Source: Leptospira yanagawae serovar Saopaulo str. Sao Paulo = ATCC 700523
GTDB lineage: Bacteria; Spirochaetota; Leptospiria; Leptospirales; Leptospiraceae
Direction of reading: 5' to 3'
Assembly (NCBI RefSeq): GCF_000332475.2
Contig: NZ_AOGX02000015.1
Span: forward strand, 372,001 to 436,000
Length of the DNA stretch: 64,000 nt
The position numbers and the translations under genes were made by a program. The notes under the pieces were generated by a model. It searched no databases, had not been told where the DNA came from, and worked only from the letters and a program-made list of their open reading frames with translations. How positions within the stretch are numbered: the first letter of the stretch is position 1; each line of letters opens with the position of its first letter. Shown here in pieces: positions 27,472 through 36,327 of the stretch.

Positions 27472-28641
27472 ATGATACTTCGGTCTAGGAGAATATGGCA
27501 ATTTAGTGTTCTGGTAACAAGTCTATTTCTGTCCTTGTACCCAATTTTAGCAGAACCAGAGGTGATCAATCCCGTAAAAGCTTTCTACAGCTATGAGGAC
27601 CTTCTGCGTATGGCTGAGGACAAAATCATCCAAGAAACTCCCGCCAAAGCCTTTGATTTTCTCATCAAAGCCAAAGAACTAAACCCAGACCCAGATTATC
27701 GCTATTATAATTTATCAGCTGAGGCCTACATGAAACTGGGTCAGGTATTTGATGGGATCCATGCCTATGAAGAATCCATCAAACGTAAGAAAGACCAATT
27801 GGATTTGGTTTTGTACATCGCCGATTTTTATGAAAAAGAAAAAAAACCAAGAGAAGCCCTCCATTATACCAAATTTTACTTAGAACAAAAACCAAATGCA
27901 AAGTACAGACTGTATCTTGCTGCCATCCTTTCTCGGCAATTGGGGTTAGAAACGGATTACGAATCCTATATGAACCGTTTGGAATCCGATAAAACCTTTG
28001 ATTCTGAAAAAGATGCCCTACAAACAAGCCTTCTCAAAAACATCAAAAATAGAAAATGGAAAGAAGCGGATGATCTGAGCCTTCGTTATCTCGTTTATTT
28101 TCCAAGAGAAGAAGGGATGTATGAAACGTTAATTCTGGCGAGACGGGGTCGCAATTCAGAATTTTTAGAACAAGCCTACATCTGGACATTCACTGTATTT
28201 TTAAAAGAAACGAGGTACTTCACTCGGTATGGCGTGTTTCTACAAGAGAAACAAAGGTATTTAGAAGCATTGAGTTTGTTTCGTAGAGGATTTTACAATC
28301 TACTCAAGTATGATCCTAACTCAGATGCAAAAGAAATTTTATTTCTCATCCGCCAAAGTTATGCGAATCTCGGAAAAGATCGGGATACATTGGCGATCGA
28401 TTCTCTTGTCAAAGATTTTATAAACCAAAAATCGCTCAAAGCGAGTGAATTGGAAAACCATGTAGCAACCTACCGTAAAAACAGAGAGTACTTACTATTT
28501 TCCATTTATTGGTTTTCGACCAGAGATAAAGAAAAAACAAACGAATATAGAAAACGACTTCGAGAAAGAGATTTGGAATTTGAGGAATCAGAATTCCTGC
28601 GAGTGATGGGACCCTTTGCCGCTCTCCCGCAGGAATTATAG
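27472..28641 (+). CDS. Exported TPR-repeat protein
   Basis: A 389-residue protein with a signal peptide (WQFSVLVTSLFLSLYPILA). Tetratricopeptide-like helical repeats cover most of the rest, for example AFDFLIKAKELNPDPDYR, YYNLSAEAYMKLGQ and LDLVLYIADFYEKEK. It is probably a periplasmic scaffold. The partner is unknown. It is divergent from hppA (71 bp gap) and converges with acs, 9 bp away. Confidence 0.75.
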   Translation: MILRSRRIWQFSVLVTSLFLSLYPILAEPEVINPVKAFYSYEDLLRMAEDKIIQETPAKAFDFLIKAKELNPDPDYRYYNLSAEAYMKLGQVFDGIHAYEESIKRKKDQLDLVLYIADFYEKEKKPREALHYTKFYLEQKPNAKYRLYLAAILSRQLGLETDYESYMNRLESDKTFDSEKDALQTSLLKNIKNRKWKEADDLSLRYLVYFPREEGMYETLILARRGRNSEFLEQAYIWTFTVFLKETRYFTRYGVFLQEKQRYLEALSLFRRGFYNLLKYDPNSDAKEILFLIRQSYANLGKDRDTLAIDSLVKDFINQKSLKASELENHVATYRKNREYLLFSIYWFSTRDKEKTNEYRKRLRERDLEFEESEFLRVMGPFAALPQEL

Positions 28642-28650
28642 TTTGTTTCT

Positions 28651-30615
28651 CTAACTGTGATACTTTTTTTTGTCATCTATCAAAGATTGAACAACGGATG
28701 GGTCGGCAAGTGTACTAATGTCACCTAACGTATCAAATTCGTTGTTGGCAATCTTACGTAGAATCCTCCGCATGATTTTTCCGGAACGTGTTTTTGGAAG
28801 GCCTGGTGCCCAGTGGATCACATCGGGCCTTGCAATTTTCCCAATCACCTTTTCCACCATCGCAATGAGTTCTTTTTTCAATTGGTCGTTTGTGACAACC
28901 CCTTGTTTCACAGTGACATAGGCATAAATCCCTTGCCCTTTGATGTCATGTGGGAATCCAACAACGGCAGCTTCCGCTACTGATTTGTGTTCCACAAGAG
29001 CACTCTCCACTTCGGCAGATCCAATGCGGTGTCCTGAAACATTCAGAACATCATCCACCCTACCTGTGATACGAAAGTATCCCTCTTTGTCACGATTGGC
29101 ACCATCCCCAGTAAAATAATAACCTTTGAATTGGGAAAAGTAGGTATCAAAAAAACGTTTCGGATCCCCATACACACCACGCATCATCGAGGGCCAAGGT
29201 TTTGCGATACAGAGATTTCCTGAAATTTCGCCTTTCTCTTTGATCTCCACACCTTCATTGTCAACTAACACTGGCTTGATGCCGTAAAATGGCCAACTAG
29301 CCGAACCTGGTTTTTGTGGGATGGCACCAGGGATTCCAGAAATCATAATCGATCCCGTTTCCGTTTGCCACCAAGTATCAACAATAGGGCATTTGGATTT
29401 ACCAATATTGGCATAATACCATTCCCATGCTTCCGGATTGATTGGCTCTCCCACCGATCCGAGTAACCGCAGTGATGCGAGTGAACGTTTTTTGATCGGT
29501 TCCAACCCCTCTCGCATCAGAGCTCGGATGGCCGTTGGAGCAGTATAAAACACTGTGACTTTGTACTTATCAATGACGTCCCAAAAACGCCCCATGTCAG
29601 GGTAACTCGGGACCCCTTCAAACATTAGAGATGTGGCTCCATTGGAAAGCGGTCCATATAAGATATAACTATGACCTGTAATCCAACCAATGTCAGCTGT
29701 ACACCAATAGGTATCCGTATCTTTATAATCAAAGATGGTGGCAAATGTTAAATTGGCACCTAACAGATAACCTGCGGTTGTATGCAATACTCCCTTCGGT
29801 TTACCAGTGGAACCAGAAGTGTATAAAATAAATAGTGGGTCTTCCGAATCCATTGCAACGGCAGGGCATTCTTTTTTCACCTCAGGGTCCTTCATTAGGT
29901 AATGGTACCAGTGGTCACGTCCTTCTTTCCAATTCAGATTTCCTTCATCACCCGTTCGTTTGACAACGATGACATCGTTCACTTTGAATTTGGTTTCCGC
30001 AAGAGCCGCATCCACATTTTTTTTCAGTTCGATGGGTTTGCCTCCACGGTAACCACCATCGGCCGTGATGACTAAGGTTGGTTTACAATCTTCAATGCGA
30101 CCAAGGAGTGCTTCTGGAGAAAAACCACCAAACACTACGGAATGTACGGCTCCAATGCGAGTGCAAGCAAGAGTGGCGATGGCAAGTTCGGGAACCATGG
30201 GAAGGTAGATAAGAACCCGGTCTCCTTTTTTCACTTTGAACTTTTTTAAAACGTTTGCGAAGTGATTCACTTCCCTATGTAAGTCGTGGTAGGTGAGGAC
30301 CTTGGATTCGTCTGGATTGTCACCTTCCCAGATGAGAGCAGCTTTGTTTTTTAAGGGAGAGTTGAGGTGTCGGTCTAAACAATTGTAAGAAACATTGAGT
30401 TTTCCACCCAAAAACCATTCTACTTTCGCTTTCGCAAAGTCATGTTTTAAAACTTTTGTCCATTTTTTAAACCAAGTTAGGCGTTTTGCTTGTTCCGCCC
30501 AAAATGTTTCAGGTTTTTCGATCGATTCTTTGTATTTTGCTTTGTATTCTTTTAAGCTAACATTTGCAAGTTTGGCAAATTCTTTGGATGGTGCCACGAT
30601 TCTTTCTTTCGGCAT
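28651..30615 (-). CDS. acs: Acetyl-CoA synthetase (AMP-forming)
   Basis: A 654-residue protein, the normal AcsA length. Motifs: [11 protein letters not shown] (P-loop of the ANL superfamily), [12 protein letters not shown] (A5), YFTGDGA and [17 protein letters not shown] (hinge), and TRSGKIMRR near the C-terminus, whose Lys is the catalytic residue controlled by acetylation in this family. It activates acetate to acetyl-CoA through acetyl-AMP in the cytoplasm. That fits leptospires, which live on beta-oxidation of fatty acids. ATG 30615 has a purine-rich AGAGGG upstream. folE lies 83 bp upstream on the same strand. Confidence 0.96.
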   Translation of the reverse strand: MPKERIVAPSKEFAKLANVSLKEYKAKYKESIEKPETFWAEQAKRLTWFKKWTKVLKHDFAKAKVEWFLGGKLNVSYNCLDRHLNSPLKNKAALIWEGDNPDESKVLTYHDLHREVNHFANVLKKFKVKKGDRVLIYLPMVPELAIATLACTRIGAVHSVVFGGFSPEALLGRIEDCKPTLVITADGGYRGGKPIELKKNVDAALAETKFKVNDVIVVKRTGDEGNLNWKEGRDHWYHYLMKDPEVKKECPAVAMDSEDPLFILYTSGSTGKPKGVLHTTAGYLLGANLTFATIFDYKDTDTYWCTADIGWITGHSYILYGPLSNGATSLMFEGVPSYPDMGRFWDVIDKYKVTVFYTAPTAIRALMREGLEPIKKRSLASLRLLGSVGEPINPEAWEWYYANIGKSKCPIVDTWWQTETGSIMISGIPGAIPQKPGSASWPFYGIKPVLVDNEGVEIKEKGEISGNLCIAKPWPSMMRGVYGDPKRFFDTYFSQFKGYYFTGDGANRDKEGYFRITGRVDDVLNVSGHRIGSAEVESALVEHKSVAEAAVVGFPHDIKGQGIYAYVTVKQGVVTNDQLKKELIAMVEKVIGKIARPDVIHWAPGLPKTRSGKIMRRILRKIANNEFDTLGDISTLADPSVVQSLIDDKKKYHS

Positions 30616-30698
30616 AATGTCCCTCTAGAGGAAAAAGACTGAACTTTTCCATCAAAAAGTCCAGCATGAATCTGAAAAAAAGAATTTAAAAAATGAAC

Positions 30699-31250
30699 TT
30701 AGTGGGAACCGGTTCGGATCAAATCTAAAAATTCGCTGCGGGTTGTTGGATCCGTTTTAAACAAACCAAGTAAACTAGAAGTGAATAGTTCTGAGTTTTG
30801 TTTTTCCACACCACGCATCATCATACACAAATGTTTTGCTTTGATGACAACACCTACTCCCAGTGGATCCAAAGTTTCTTGGATGGCTTGTGCAATTTGG
30901 TCGGTAAGGCGCTCCTGTACTTGCAATCGTCTCGCAAAGACATCGACAATCCTTGGAATTTTACTGATCCCGATGATTTTTTTATTCGGAATGTAGGCAA
31001 CATGTGCCCTTCCGTAAAAAGGAAGCAGATGGTGTTCACATAAGGAATACATTTCAATGTCACGAACAAGGACCATACCCGTCGTGTTTTCTTCAAAGAT
31101 GGCACCATTCACCAATTGGTTGATGTCTGCTTTATACCCACTGGTTAAAAAATCATAAGCTTTTTTGACACGATTAGGTGTTTTGACGAGACCTTCTCGA
31201 TTTGGATCTTCACCAATTTGTTTTAGGATTTCTTCGATTAAGTTTTCCAT
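30699..31250 (-). CDS. folE: GTP cyclohydrolase I
   Basis: From ATG 31250 the protein has 183 residues, with AAGGA about 6 nt upstream; a TTG frame 45 bp further upstream was rejected. Family motifs are [12 protein letters not shown] (zinc-binding Cys and His), [20 protein letters not shown] and [12 protein letters not shown]. It converts GTP to dihydroneopterin triphosphate, the first step to folate and to the pterin precursor used by QueE (present at 17137). It is a cytoplasmic homodecamer in known cases. It is divergent from the glycosyltransferase gene. Confidence 0.96.
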
Positions 31251-31397
31251 CCGATTCCTTTTTGAAAGTAAGTTCCTTGTGAACCTGCTTTTCAAAATTT
31301 GAATGCAGAATATTCACTACTTATTTGACTAGACTTGAGTTCTAAGGAAAACATACATTTCCTTTTTTTGATTCGAAAGGACATAATCAACATTCAA

Positions 31398-32501
31398 ATG
31401 CAAAAAAAAATTGGATACGATGCAAGGATGATCGAAAATTCTGGGATCGGAATTCGCATCCAACATATTTTAAAGTTTTGGTCCTTAAACTCAAAGGAAG
31501 CCAAATTGTATATCTTTGGTGATCCAAGTCGTTTAAAAAAATACGATCTTCCAAAACATGCGGAAATCATTCCCTATCTAACAAAGATTTATTCACCGAA
31601 AGAATTTTTTGGTCATCCTAAAATGGCTGAAATGGATGTATTAGACATCCCTCATTTTAATGTACCACTTCGTTACCTTCGCAAGTGTATTGTTACCATC
31701 CATGATTTGATTCCATATCATTTCAAAGAAACTCATGCATCCATCGCCAAACGAATCTACTTACAAATTGTACTACGGTCCATCAAGTGGTTTGCAAAAT
31801 CCATCATCGCTGTTTCAAAGTATACAAAAGATGATCTTATCAAAAGTTTTGGATACCGAAGTGAAACGATAACCGTTGTTTACAACGGAATTGATCTACA
31901 TAATTTTGCAAAACACCCAACTGCAAAAGTGAATTCTTTTTTAAAGACTTATCATTTACCAAAACAGTATCTTTTTACGGTAGGGATTGGTAAAACTCAC
32001 AAAAACTTTCCCTTTTTATTGTCCAATCTCGAAGTACTATGGAAGCAAGGAACTCTCAAACTTCCCCTAGTGATTGGCGGAATCAGTAAAGAGATTCCAA
32101 ACGAACTTTTAGATTTCCAAAAAGAAAATCCAAATCGAATTTTCTTTTTAGAGCACCTTCCCTATGATTTATTACCTCTTGCTTACCAAGGTGCAACGTT
32201 GTTTGTGTACCCTTCTCTCTTTGAAGGGTTTGGTTTCCCCGTCCTAGAAGCTCAAACAGTGGGAACCGTTGTTTTGTCTTCGGATGCAAGCGTCCTACCA
32301 GAGGTATTACGTGACTCTGCCATTTTTTTTGACCCAAAAAACAATCAGAGTTTCCAAACGAAACTAACATCTCTCCTTTCAAACCAAAAATTGCAGAAAG
32401 AGACCCAAAAGAAGGGCCTTCTCAATGCCAATCGTTTCCTTTGGAAAAATGTCCTAAAACCTTACTACCAACTCTACCAACCGATTCTTAAGGAATCGTA
32501 A
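31398..32501 (+). CDS. Glycosyltransferase family 4 (GT-B)
   Basis: From ATG 31398 the protein has 367 residues and begins MQKKIGYDARMIENSGIGIR, the usual N-terminal G-rich loop of GT4 enzymes. VVYNGIDL, HKNFPFLL and the C-terminal EGFGFPVLEAQ (EX7E) donor-binding motif are present. It should add a sugar from a nucleotide donor, perhaps to lipopolysaccharide or another glycan, at the cytoplasmic face. Donor and acceptor are unknown. An ORF extended to 31335 has no conserved N-terminus. AAAGGA lies about 16 nt upstream of the ATG, farther than usual. Confidence 0.85.
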   Translation: MQKKIGYDARMIENSGIGIRIQHILKFWSLNSKEAKLYIFGDPSRLKKYDLPKHAEIIPYLTKIYSPKEFFGHPKMAEMDVLDIPHFNVPLRYLRKCIVTIHDLIPYHFKETHASIAKRIYLQIVLRSIKWFAKSIIAVSKYTKDDLIKSFGYRSETITVVYNGIDLHNFAKHPTAKVNSFLKTYHLPKQYLFTVGIGKTHKNFPFLLSNLEVLWKQGTLKLPLVIGGISKEIPNELLDFQKENPNRIFFLEHLPYDLLPLAYQGATLFVYPSLFEGFGFPVLEAQTVGTVVLSSDASVLPEVLRDSAIFFDPKNNQSFQTKLTSLLSNQKLQKETQKKGLLNANRFLWKNVLKPYYQLYQPILKES

Positions 32502-32529
32502 TTATGGTAGAAGGTTTCATTTTTTGCCA

Positions 32530-32892
32530 TCAAACTTTTGTTTTATGGTATAACACATAAGAAGTAACTAAAATTCCAAAGACCACGAAGGGTGCGATGA
32601 CCATTGAAATTGGATCTCCACTTTGCGAGTGTGCAACGGCCGCCGAAATAAATGTAATTCCAAAACCAGCATACGCCCATTCTTTGATTTGCGATGGTAT
32701 TTTTGGAAGTAAGAGAACGATGGCTCCCAATACCTTTGCAATTCCAAGTTCCACCCGAAAGTAATCAGGGAATCCAAGGTGTTTGAAACCATCTACAACT
32801 TCAGAGTTTGTAAAGTAACTGACAGCACTAAATGCCATCAAAGCAGAAATGGCCACTGTTGTGACCCAATAGAATATTGTTTTTACATTCAT
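32530..32892 (-). CDS. DoxX-family membrane protein
   Basis: About 120 residues with four hydrophobic segments (FYWVTTVAISALMAFSAVSY, VLGAIVLLLP, WAYAGFGITFISAAVAH and IAPFVVFGILVTSYVLY), as in DoxX/DoxD-like proteins. I chose ATG 32892 because GGAG lies 6 nt upstream. The GTG 12 bp further up would include that ribosome-binding site. It is divergent from an HxlR-type regulator with a twin operator in between. DoxX-like genes are often partnered with HxlR, which supports regulation by that protein in response to thiol, quinone or oxidative stress. Confidence 0.8.
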   Translation of the reverse strand: MNVKTIFYWVTTVAISALMAFSAVSYFTNSEVVDGFKHLGFPDYFRVELGIAKVLGAIVLLLPKIPSQIKEWAYAGFGITFISAAVAHSQSGDPISMVIAPFVVFGILVTSYVLYHKTKV

Positions 32893-32917
32893 TTGATTCT
32901 CCACTAATTTACATTCA

Positions 32918-32946
32918 ATAGTAACTATCTTTTATATAGTAACTAT
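32918..32946. promoter_or_regulatory. Twin palindromic operators between doxX-like and hxlR-like genes
   Basis: ATAGTAACTAT occurs at 32918-32928 and again at 32936-32946. Each is a perfect inverted repeat (ATAGT/ACTAT) around one base, and the centres are 18 bp apart, that is nearly two helical turns. They overlap an AT-rich stretch with a -10-like TATAAA for the DoxX gene. This is what an HxlR dimer pair would bind. The assignment to the adjacent HxlR gene is inferred. Confidence 0.65.
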
Positions 32947-33049
32947 TTCTTAGATAGACAAATATTCGAATTGGAGAAAAAGAATCCTCAAATCTAGGAA
33001 ATTTCGTTCGGTTGACGATACGGCTAGGGATGGAGAAGTTAGAAGCAGA

Positions 33050-33430
33050 GTGCTAAAAGGAAAAACTACAGACTGCCATCCTGACCATACGGAATGTGCC
33101 AATCTCATCTTACCTTTACGAGATGCTTTGGAGATCTTGAGTGGAAAATGGAAACTTCCCATCATTATGTCCTTATCATTCGGAAACAAACGATTCAAAG
33201 AAATAGGAGAAGAAATCCCTGGGATCACTGACAAGATGTTGTCAAAAGAACTGAAAGAATTGGAAAAAATCCAACTCATTGACCGAAAGGTCATCGATTC
33301 CTTCCCACCGGGCGTGGAATATTCCATCACTGCCCATGGCAAATCTCTGGAAAAAGTCATTTTGGAACTGACCCAATGGGCAGTCACCCACCAACAAAAA
33401 AACCAACCTTCCAAAAAATCGAAGAAGTAA
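33050..33430 (+). CDS. HxlR-family transcriptional regulator
   Basis: A 126-residue winged-helix protein. The core ALEILSGKWKLPIIMSL followed by GNKRFKEIGEEIPGITDKML and the wing DSFPPGVEYSITAHG is the HxlR pattern. The N-terminus has Cys residues (DCHPDHTECANLILPLRD). In HxlR/YodB-type regulators the conserved Cys near the N-terminus senses electrophiles or oxidation. The start is GTG 33050: the nearby ATG 33030 is out of frame. It is divergent from the DoxX gene, with twin palindromes between them. Confidence 0.9.
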   Translation: MLKGKTTDCHPDHTECANLILPLRDALEILSGKWKLPIIMSLSFGNKRFKEIGEEIPGITDKMLSKELKELEKIQLIDRKVIDSFPPGVEYSITAHGKSLEKVILELTQWAVTHQQKNQPSKKSKK

Positions 33431-33500
33431 AAATCTCCCATTTTCTTTCCAAAAGTACTTGTCAGTTTCTTTGCAAACTTCGAGACTGATTCTCAGAACC

Positions 33501-33692
33501 ATGATCAAGTGTCACTGTGCAGAAGTTTTCTTTGAGACCATCTTAAATGTTGTCAAAGAAACGAACCGCCCCATACTAGAAGTCGCCCGTGAGATGGGAG
33601 CGGCTGATACGTGTACGGCATGTGTTCCGGATATGTTAGCCTTCATCGAGCAGGAATTGGAAGGTCAACTTGCAGGAAATTCAAATCATTGA
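33501..33692 (+). CDS. BFD-like [2Fe-2S]-binding domain protein
   Basis: From ATG 33501 the protein has 63 residues. CHC near the start (MIKCHCAEVF) and CTAC later (ADTCTACVPDM) have the CxC...CxxC layout of the bacterioferritin-associated ferredoxin (BFD)-like domain, which binds a [2Fe-2S] cluster. Stand-alone BFD proteins help release iron from bacterioferritin, while others are redox accessory domains. No bacterioferritin is nearby. An ORF start at 33459 was rejected because the extra residues do not fit the fold. The 3' end overlaps the cupin gene by 23 bp. Confidence 0.72.
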   Translation: MIKCHCAEVFFETILNVVKETNRPILEVAREMGAADTCTACVPDMLAFIEQELEGQLAGNSNH

Positions 33693-34143
33693 TTCCGATT
33701 TAATCGGATCCCTCGTCACAAAAGCAAAAAACGCAGAACGAAAACGAACGAACCATAACTTCCACAAACAACAGGAAGTGTACCAAAGGTTTCTAAATGT
33801 TTTATCAAAGGACACTTATATCCCACCTCACAGACATTTGTCGGATCCAAAACCGGAAACCTTTGTTGTCCTCGAAGGAGAAATTGGTTTTTTGATCTTC
33901 AAAGAAAATGGTGAAATCCAAGAATACCATAAACTCTCTTCCAAGGGACCAAAACGAGGGATAGATTTACAACCAGGTGTTTGGCATAGTTTGGTTTGTT
34001 TATCGGAGACAGCAGTTTGTTTTGAAGGAAAATCAGGACCTTATGATCCAACTGTTGATAAAGAATTTCACGCCAAATACCCATTGGAAGGTGAAACAAA
34101 AGTTTCAGAAACGATCAAATACTTTGAGTCTCTTTTTTTATGA
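33670..34143 (+). CDS. WbuC-type cupin metalloprotein
   Basis: A 157-residue protein starting at TTG 33670, with AAGG 5 nt upstream. The cupin core YIPPHRHLSDPKPETFVVLE supplies two His and a Glu as metal ligands, and GVWHSLVCLSETAVCFE the C-terminal His. The pattern matches WbuC, a cupin found near O-antigen genes, although none are seen here. Its function is unknown. The coding region overlaps the BFD-like gene, and its stop overlaps the esterase's ATG (ATGA), so these genes form one operon. Confidence 0.78.
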   Translation: MQEIQIIDSDLIGSLVTKAKNAERKRTNHNFHKQQEVYQRFLNVLSKDTYIPPHRHLSDPKPETFVVLEGEIGFLIFKENGEIQEYHKLSSKGPKRGIDLQPGVWHSLVCLSETAVCFEGKSGPYDPTVDKEFHAKYPLEGETKVSETIKYFESLFL

Positions 34144-35159
34144 CTCTGATGTTTCGAAAATCAATTCGATTCACTCAATTACTTATGTTCACGATTCCCT
34201 TTTCTTTTTTTTGTAAATCATTACCCTCCGTGGTTCCAGTGAAGGATCATACATTGGAATCCATTGTTTCGGATGGAATCATTCGAACATTTCGTTACTA
34301 CATTCCAAAAAATAGACCCAATACCCGACTTCCTATTGTGTTTATTTTACATGGTGGCGGAGGGAGTGGGGAAGGCATGATTTATCTATCACGAATGTCT
34401 GAGAAAGCAGAAGAATATGGTTTTATTGCCGTATATCCGGATGGATTCGCAAACAGGTGGAATGACGGAAGGAATATCCCACACTCGTTGACAGATAAAC
34501 GGAATACAAAAGATGTTCTTTTCTTTCGGGATATGGTGCAGTTTTTGGACAAACAGATTCCAGTTGATTACAGTCGTATCCATTCAGTTGGGATATCCAA
34601 TGGAGGATTTATGACACAGCGTCTGTTATGCGAAGCACAAGATTTGTTTCGATCTGGCTATTCGGTAGCTGCTGTGACGTCCAAGGGAATACAAGAAATT
34701 TGCCCGAATCCACCCACAAAATCCATTGGTTTTATCATGGGAACCGCTGATGATGTGATCCCCATTCATGGAGGAACCGTTTCGATTCCAAAGGATATGA
34801 CTCCCAATGCAAACCGCATTCCTGCGGGAGAGGTTTTGTCCTTTGCGGATTCTCTACACTATTGGAGTAAAAGTTATACCTGTAAAACAGAGTCGAAAGG
34901 CAAAAAAAGGCATCTAAACCAATTTTGGAAACGAGATATCGAATACACAAAATATTCGGATTGTACACACGATGAAGTCGTAGAAGGGTATTTGATCCCA
35001 GGTGGGGGTCATATTTGGCCAAATGGTTTCTACTATCAAAATGAAAAACAATACGGTTATTTGAGTAAGGACTTGGATGCTAGAGAGATTGTGATACAAT
35101 TTTTCCGAAAGGCCGAATCTAAAGAAAAGTTGGTAAACAATGCACCATTCGGAAATTAG
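34140..35159 (+). CDS. Exported PHB-depolymerase/LpqC-type esterase
   Basis: A 339-residue alpha/beta hydrolase. The hydrophobic N-terminus (FTQLLMFTIPFSFFC) may be a lipoprotein signal. HGGGGSGE is the oxyanion loop, VGISNGGFM carries the nucleophilic Ser in GxSxG, GTADDVIP the acid, and GGGHIWP the His. This fits the PHB depolymerase/feruloyl esterase LpqC group, so it probably hydrolyses ester bonds outside the cytoplasm. The substrate is unknown. It is translationally coupled to the cupin gene, and its 3' end overlaps the next hydrolase by 20 bp. Confidence 0.82.
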   Translation: MTLMFRKSIRFTQLLMFTIPFSFFCKSLPSVVPVKDHTLESIVSDGIIRTFRYYIPKNRPNTRLPIVFILHGGGGSGEGMIYLSRMSEKAEEYGFIAVYPDGFANRWNDGRNIPHSLTDKRNTKDVLFFRDMVQFLDKQIPVDYSRIHSVGISNGGFMTQRLLCEAQDLFRSGYSVAAVTSKGIQEICPNPPTKSIGFIMGTADDVIPIHGGTVSIPKDMTPNANRIPAGEVLSFADSLHYWSKSYTCKTESKGKKRHLNQFWKRDIEYTKYSDCTHDEVVEGYLIPGGGHIWPNGFYYQNEKQYGYLSKDLDAREIVIQFFRKAESKEKLVNNAPFGN

Positions 35160-36018
35160 AAATTCTTCTACTGTTTTTACCACATTGGAAACTGGATCTG
35201 GAGATCCCGTTTTATTTTTACATGGCTTTCCAGATAACCATAAAACGTTTTCACCCATTATGGAGACCATTGGGAAAAAAGGATTCCAGTGCATTGCACC
35301 CGTTATGCGAGGCTATGAAGCATCTACAATTTCCCATGCAAACAAACTCCATGTTGTTGATTTGGTGAATGATATCCTTGGGTGGATGGAAGATCGCCGT
35401 TTTGATACCGTGCACTTAGTAGGGCACAATTGGGGAGCAATCATCGCCTATGCCGCTGGGATGTATTATCCCAATCGTATCAAATCCATCACAAGTTTAG
35501 GTGTACCTCTTCTCAAAACTTTCCAAGATTCTTTTTTATGGGCACCTCTCCAAACCATTCACTCCTGGTATGTTGCTCTCTTCCAAATCCCTTATATTGC
35601 GGAGTTAACCATCAGATCCAATCAATTTGCTTTGGTTGATTTTTTGTGGAAAGATTGGTCACCTGGATTCACTCCGAACCAAGACCACTTGGCCGAAATC
35701 AAAGCCAATTTCCAAAACCCTGGAATCCTTTCTTCTGCCCTTGCTTATTATCGAAACTTAAATGATTTGTTCACCGAAACAGGAAGGGAAAGTATCGTTG
35801 GGATTTTTGATACCCATGTGACGGTTCCAACCCAAGTTCTTTATGGTTTGAATGATGGTTGTTTCCACAAAAATTTATTCGAACACCTTCTCGATGAAAC
35901 CGATTTCCCAAGAGGATTTCGTAAAATCGGTTTTGACCATGCAGGTCATTTTCTCCATTGGGAAAAGCGGGACGAAGTCACCAAACTGATCTTAGAGTGG
36001 TTAGAAAAAAATAAATAG
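35140..36018 (+). CDS. Alpha/beta hydrolase, epoxide-hydrolase/dehalogenase-like, with Asn at the nucleophile position
   Basis: A 292-residue protein. The oxyanion motif VLFLHGFPDN and nucleophile elbow VHLVGHNWGA are typical of epoxide hydrolases and haloalkane dehalogenases, but the nucleophile Asp in GHDWG is Asn here. The acid (YGLNDGCF) and the His (FDHAGHFLHWE) are present. With Asn in place of Asp it may be inactive, work by a different mechanism, or deamidate. The ATG 35140 lies inside the 3' end of the esterase gene, so the two are coupled. Confidence 0.82.
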   Translation: MHHSEIRNSSTVFTTLETGSGDPVLFLHGFPDNHKTFSPIMETIGKKGFQCIAPVMRGYEASTISHANKLHVVDLVNDILGWMEDRRFDTVHLVGHNWGAIIAYAAGMYYPNRIKSITSLGVPLLKTFQDSFLWAPLQTIHSWYVALFQIPYIAELTIRSNQFALVDFLWKDWSPGFTPNQDHLAEIKANFQNPGILSSALAYYRNLNDLFTETGRESIVGIFDTHVTVPTQVLYGLNDGCFHKNLFEHLLDETDFPRGFRKIGFDHAGHFLHWEKRDEVTKLILEWLEKNK

Positions 36019-36061
36019 AATTTGTTAGATTGATTCGTCCCATAGGGACAGGAGACTGATT

Positions 36062-36262
36062 ATGTTTCAAAATATGGGATTATACGATCGAATCATTCGT
36101 GTTGTTGTTGGACTTGTGTTAGGTGGATTGTACCTCGGTGGCGTTGTAGAAGGAACCACTGCAATTGTATTATTTGTGATAGGGCTTGTGATGATTGCAA
36201 CCTCAGCAATCGGTTTTTGTCCTGCTTACTTACCTTTCAAAATTTCCACAAAAGGGAAATAA
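36062..36262 (+). CDS. DUF2892-type small membrane protein
   Basis: A 66-residue protein with two hydrophobic helices (VVVGLVLGGLYLGGV and IVLFVIGLVMIATSAIG). The pattern (LYDRIIRVVVGL at the start, IGFCPAYLPF at the end) is that of the DUF2892/YgaP-like inner-membrane domain. It has a strong ribosome-binding site (CAGGAG). The function is unknown; in some organisms the domain accompanies rhodanese or sulfur proteins, not seen here. A terminator follows about 30 bp downstream. Confidence 0.8.
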   Translation: MFQNMGLYDRIIRVVVGLVLGGLYLGGVVEGTTAIVLFVIGLVMIATSAIGFCPAYLPFKISTKGK

Positions 36263-36290
36263 GGAAGGGAAACTTCTATACTCCTTTTTA

Positions 36291-36327
36291 CCAACTCACC
36301 TTTCGGAAGTGAGTTGGTTGTTTATTT
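36291..36327 (+). terminator. Strong Rho-independent terminator
   Basis: CCAACTCAC (36291-36299) pairs with GTGAGTTGG (36309-36317) in a perfect 9-bp stem, followed by TTGTTTATTTTTG. It ends the DUF2892 transcript. The convergent methyltransferase gene's stop (36322-36324) lies within its tail. Confidence 0.85.

Noticed and set aside
14150..31385. GACATAA copies outside the origin (near 14152, 17612 and 31379).
   Set aside because: They are isolated copies at roughly the frequency expected for a 7-mer in AT-rich DNA and have no clustering; only the dnaA/dnaN group is reported.
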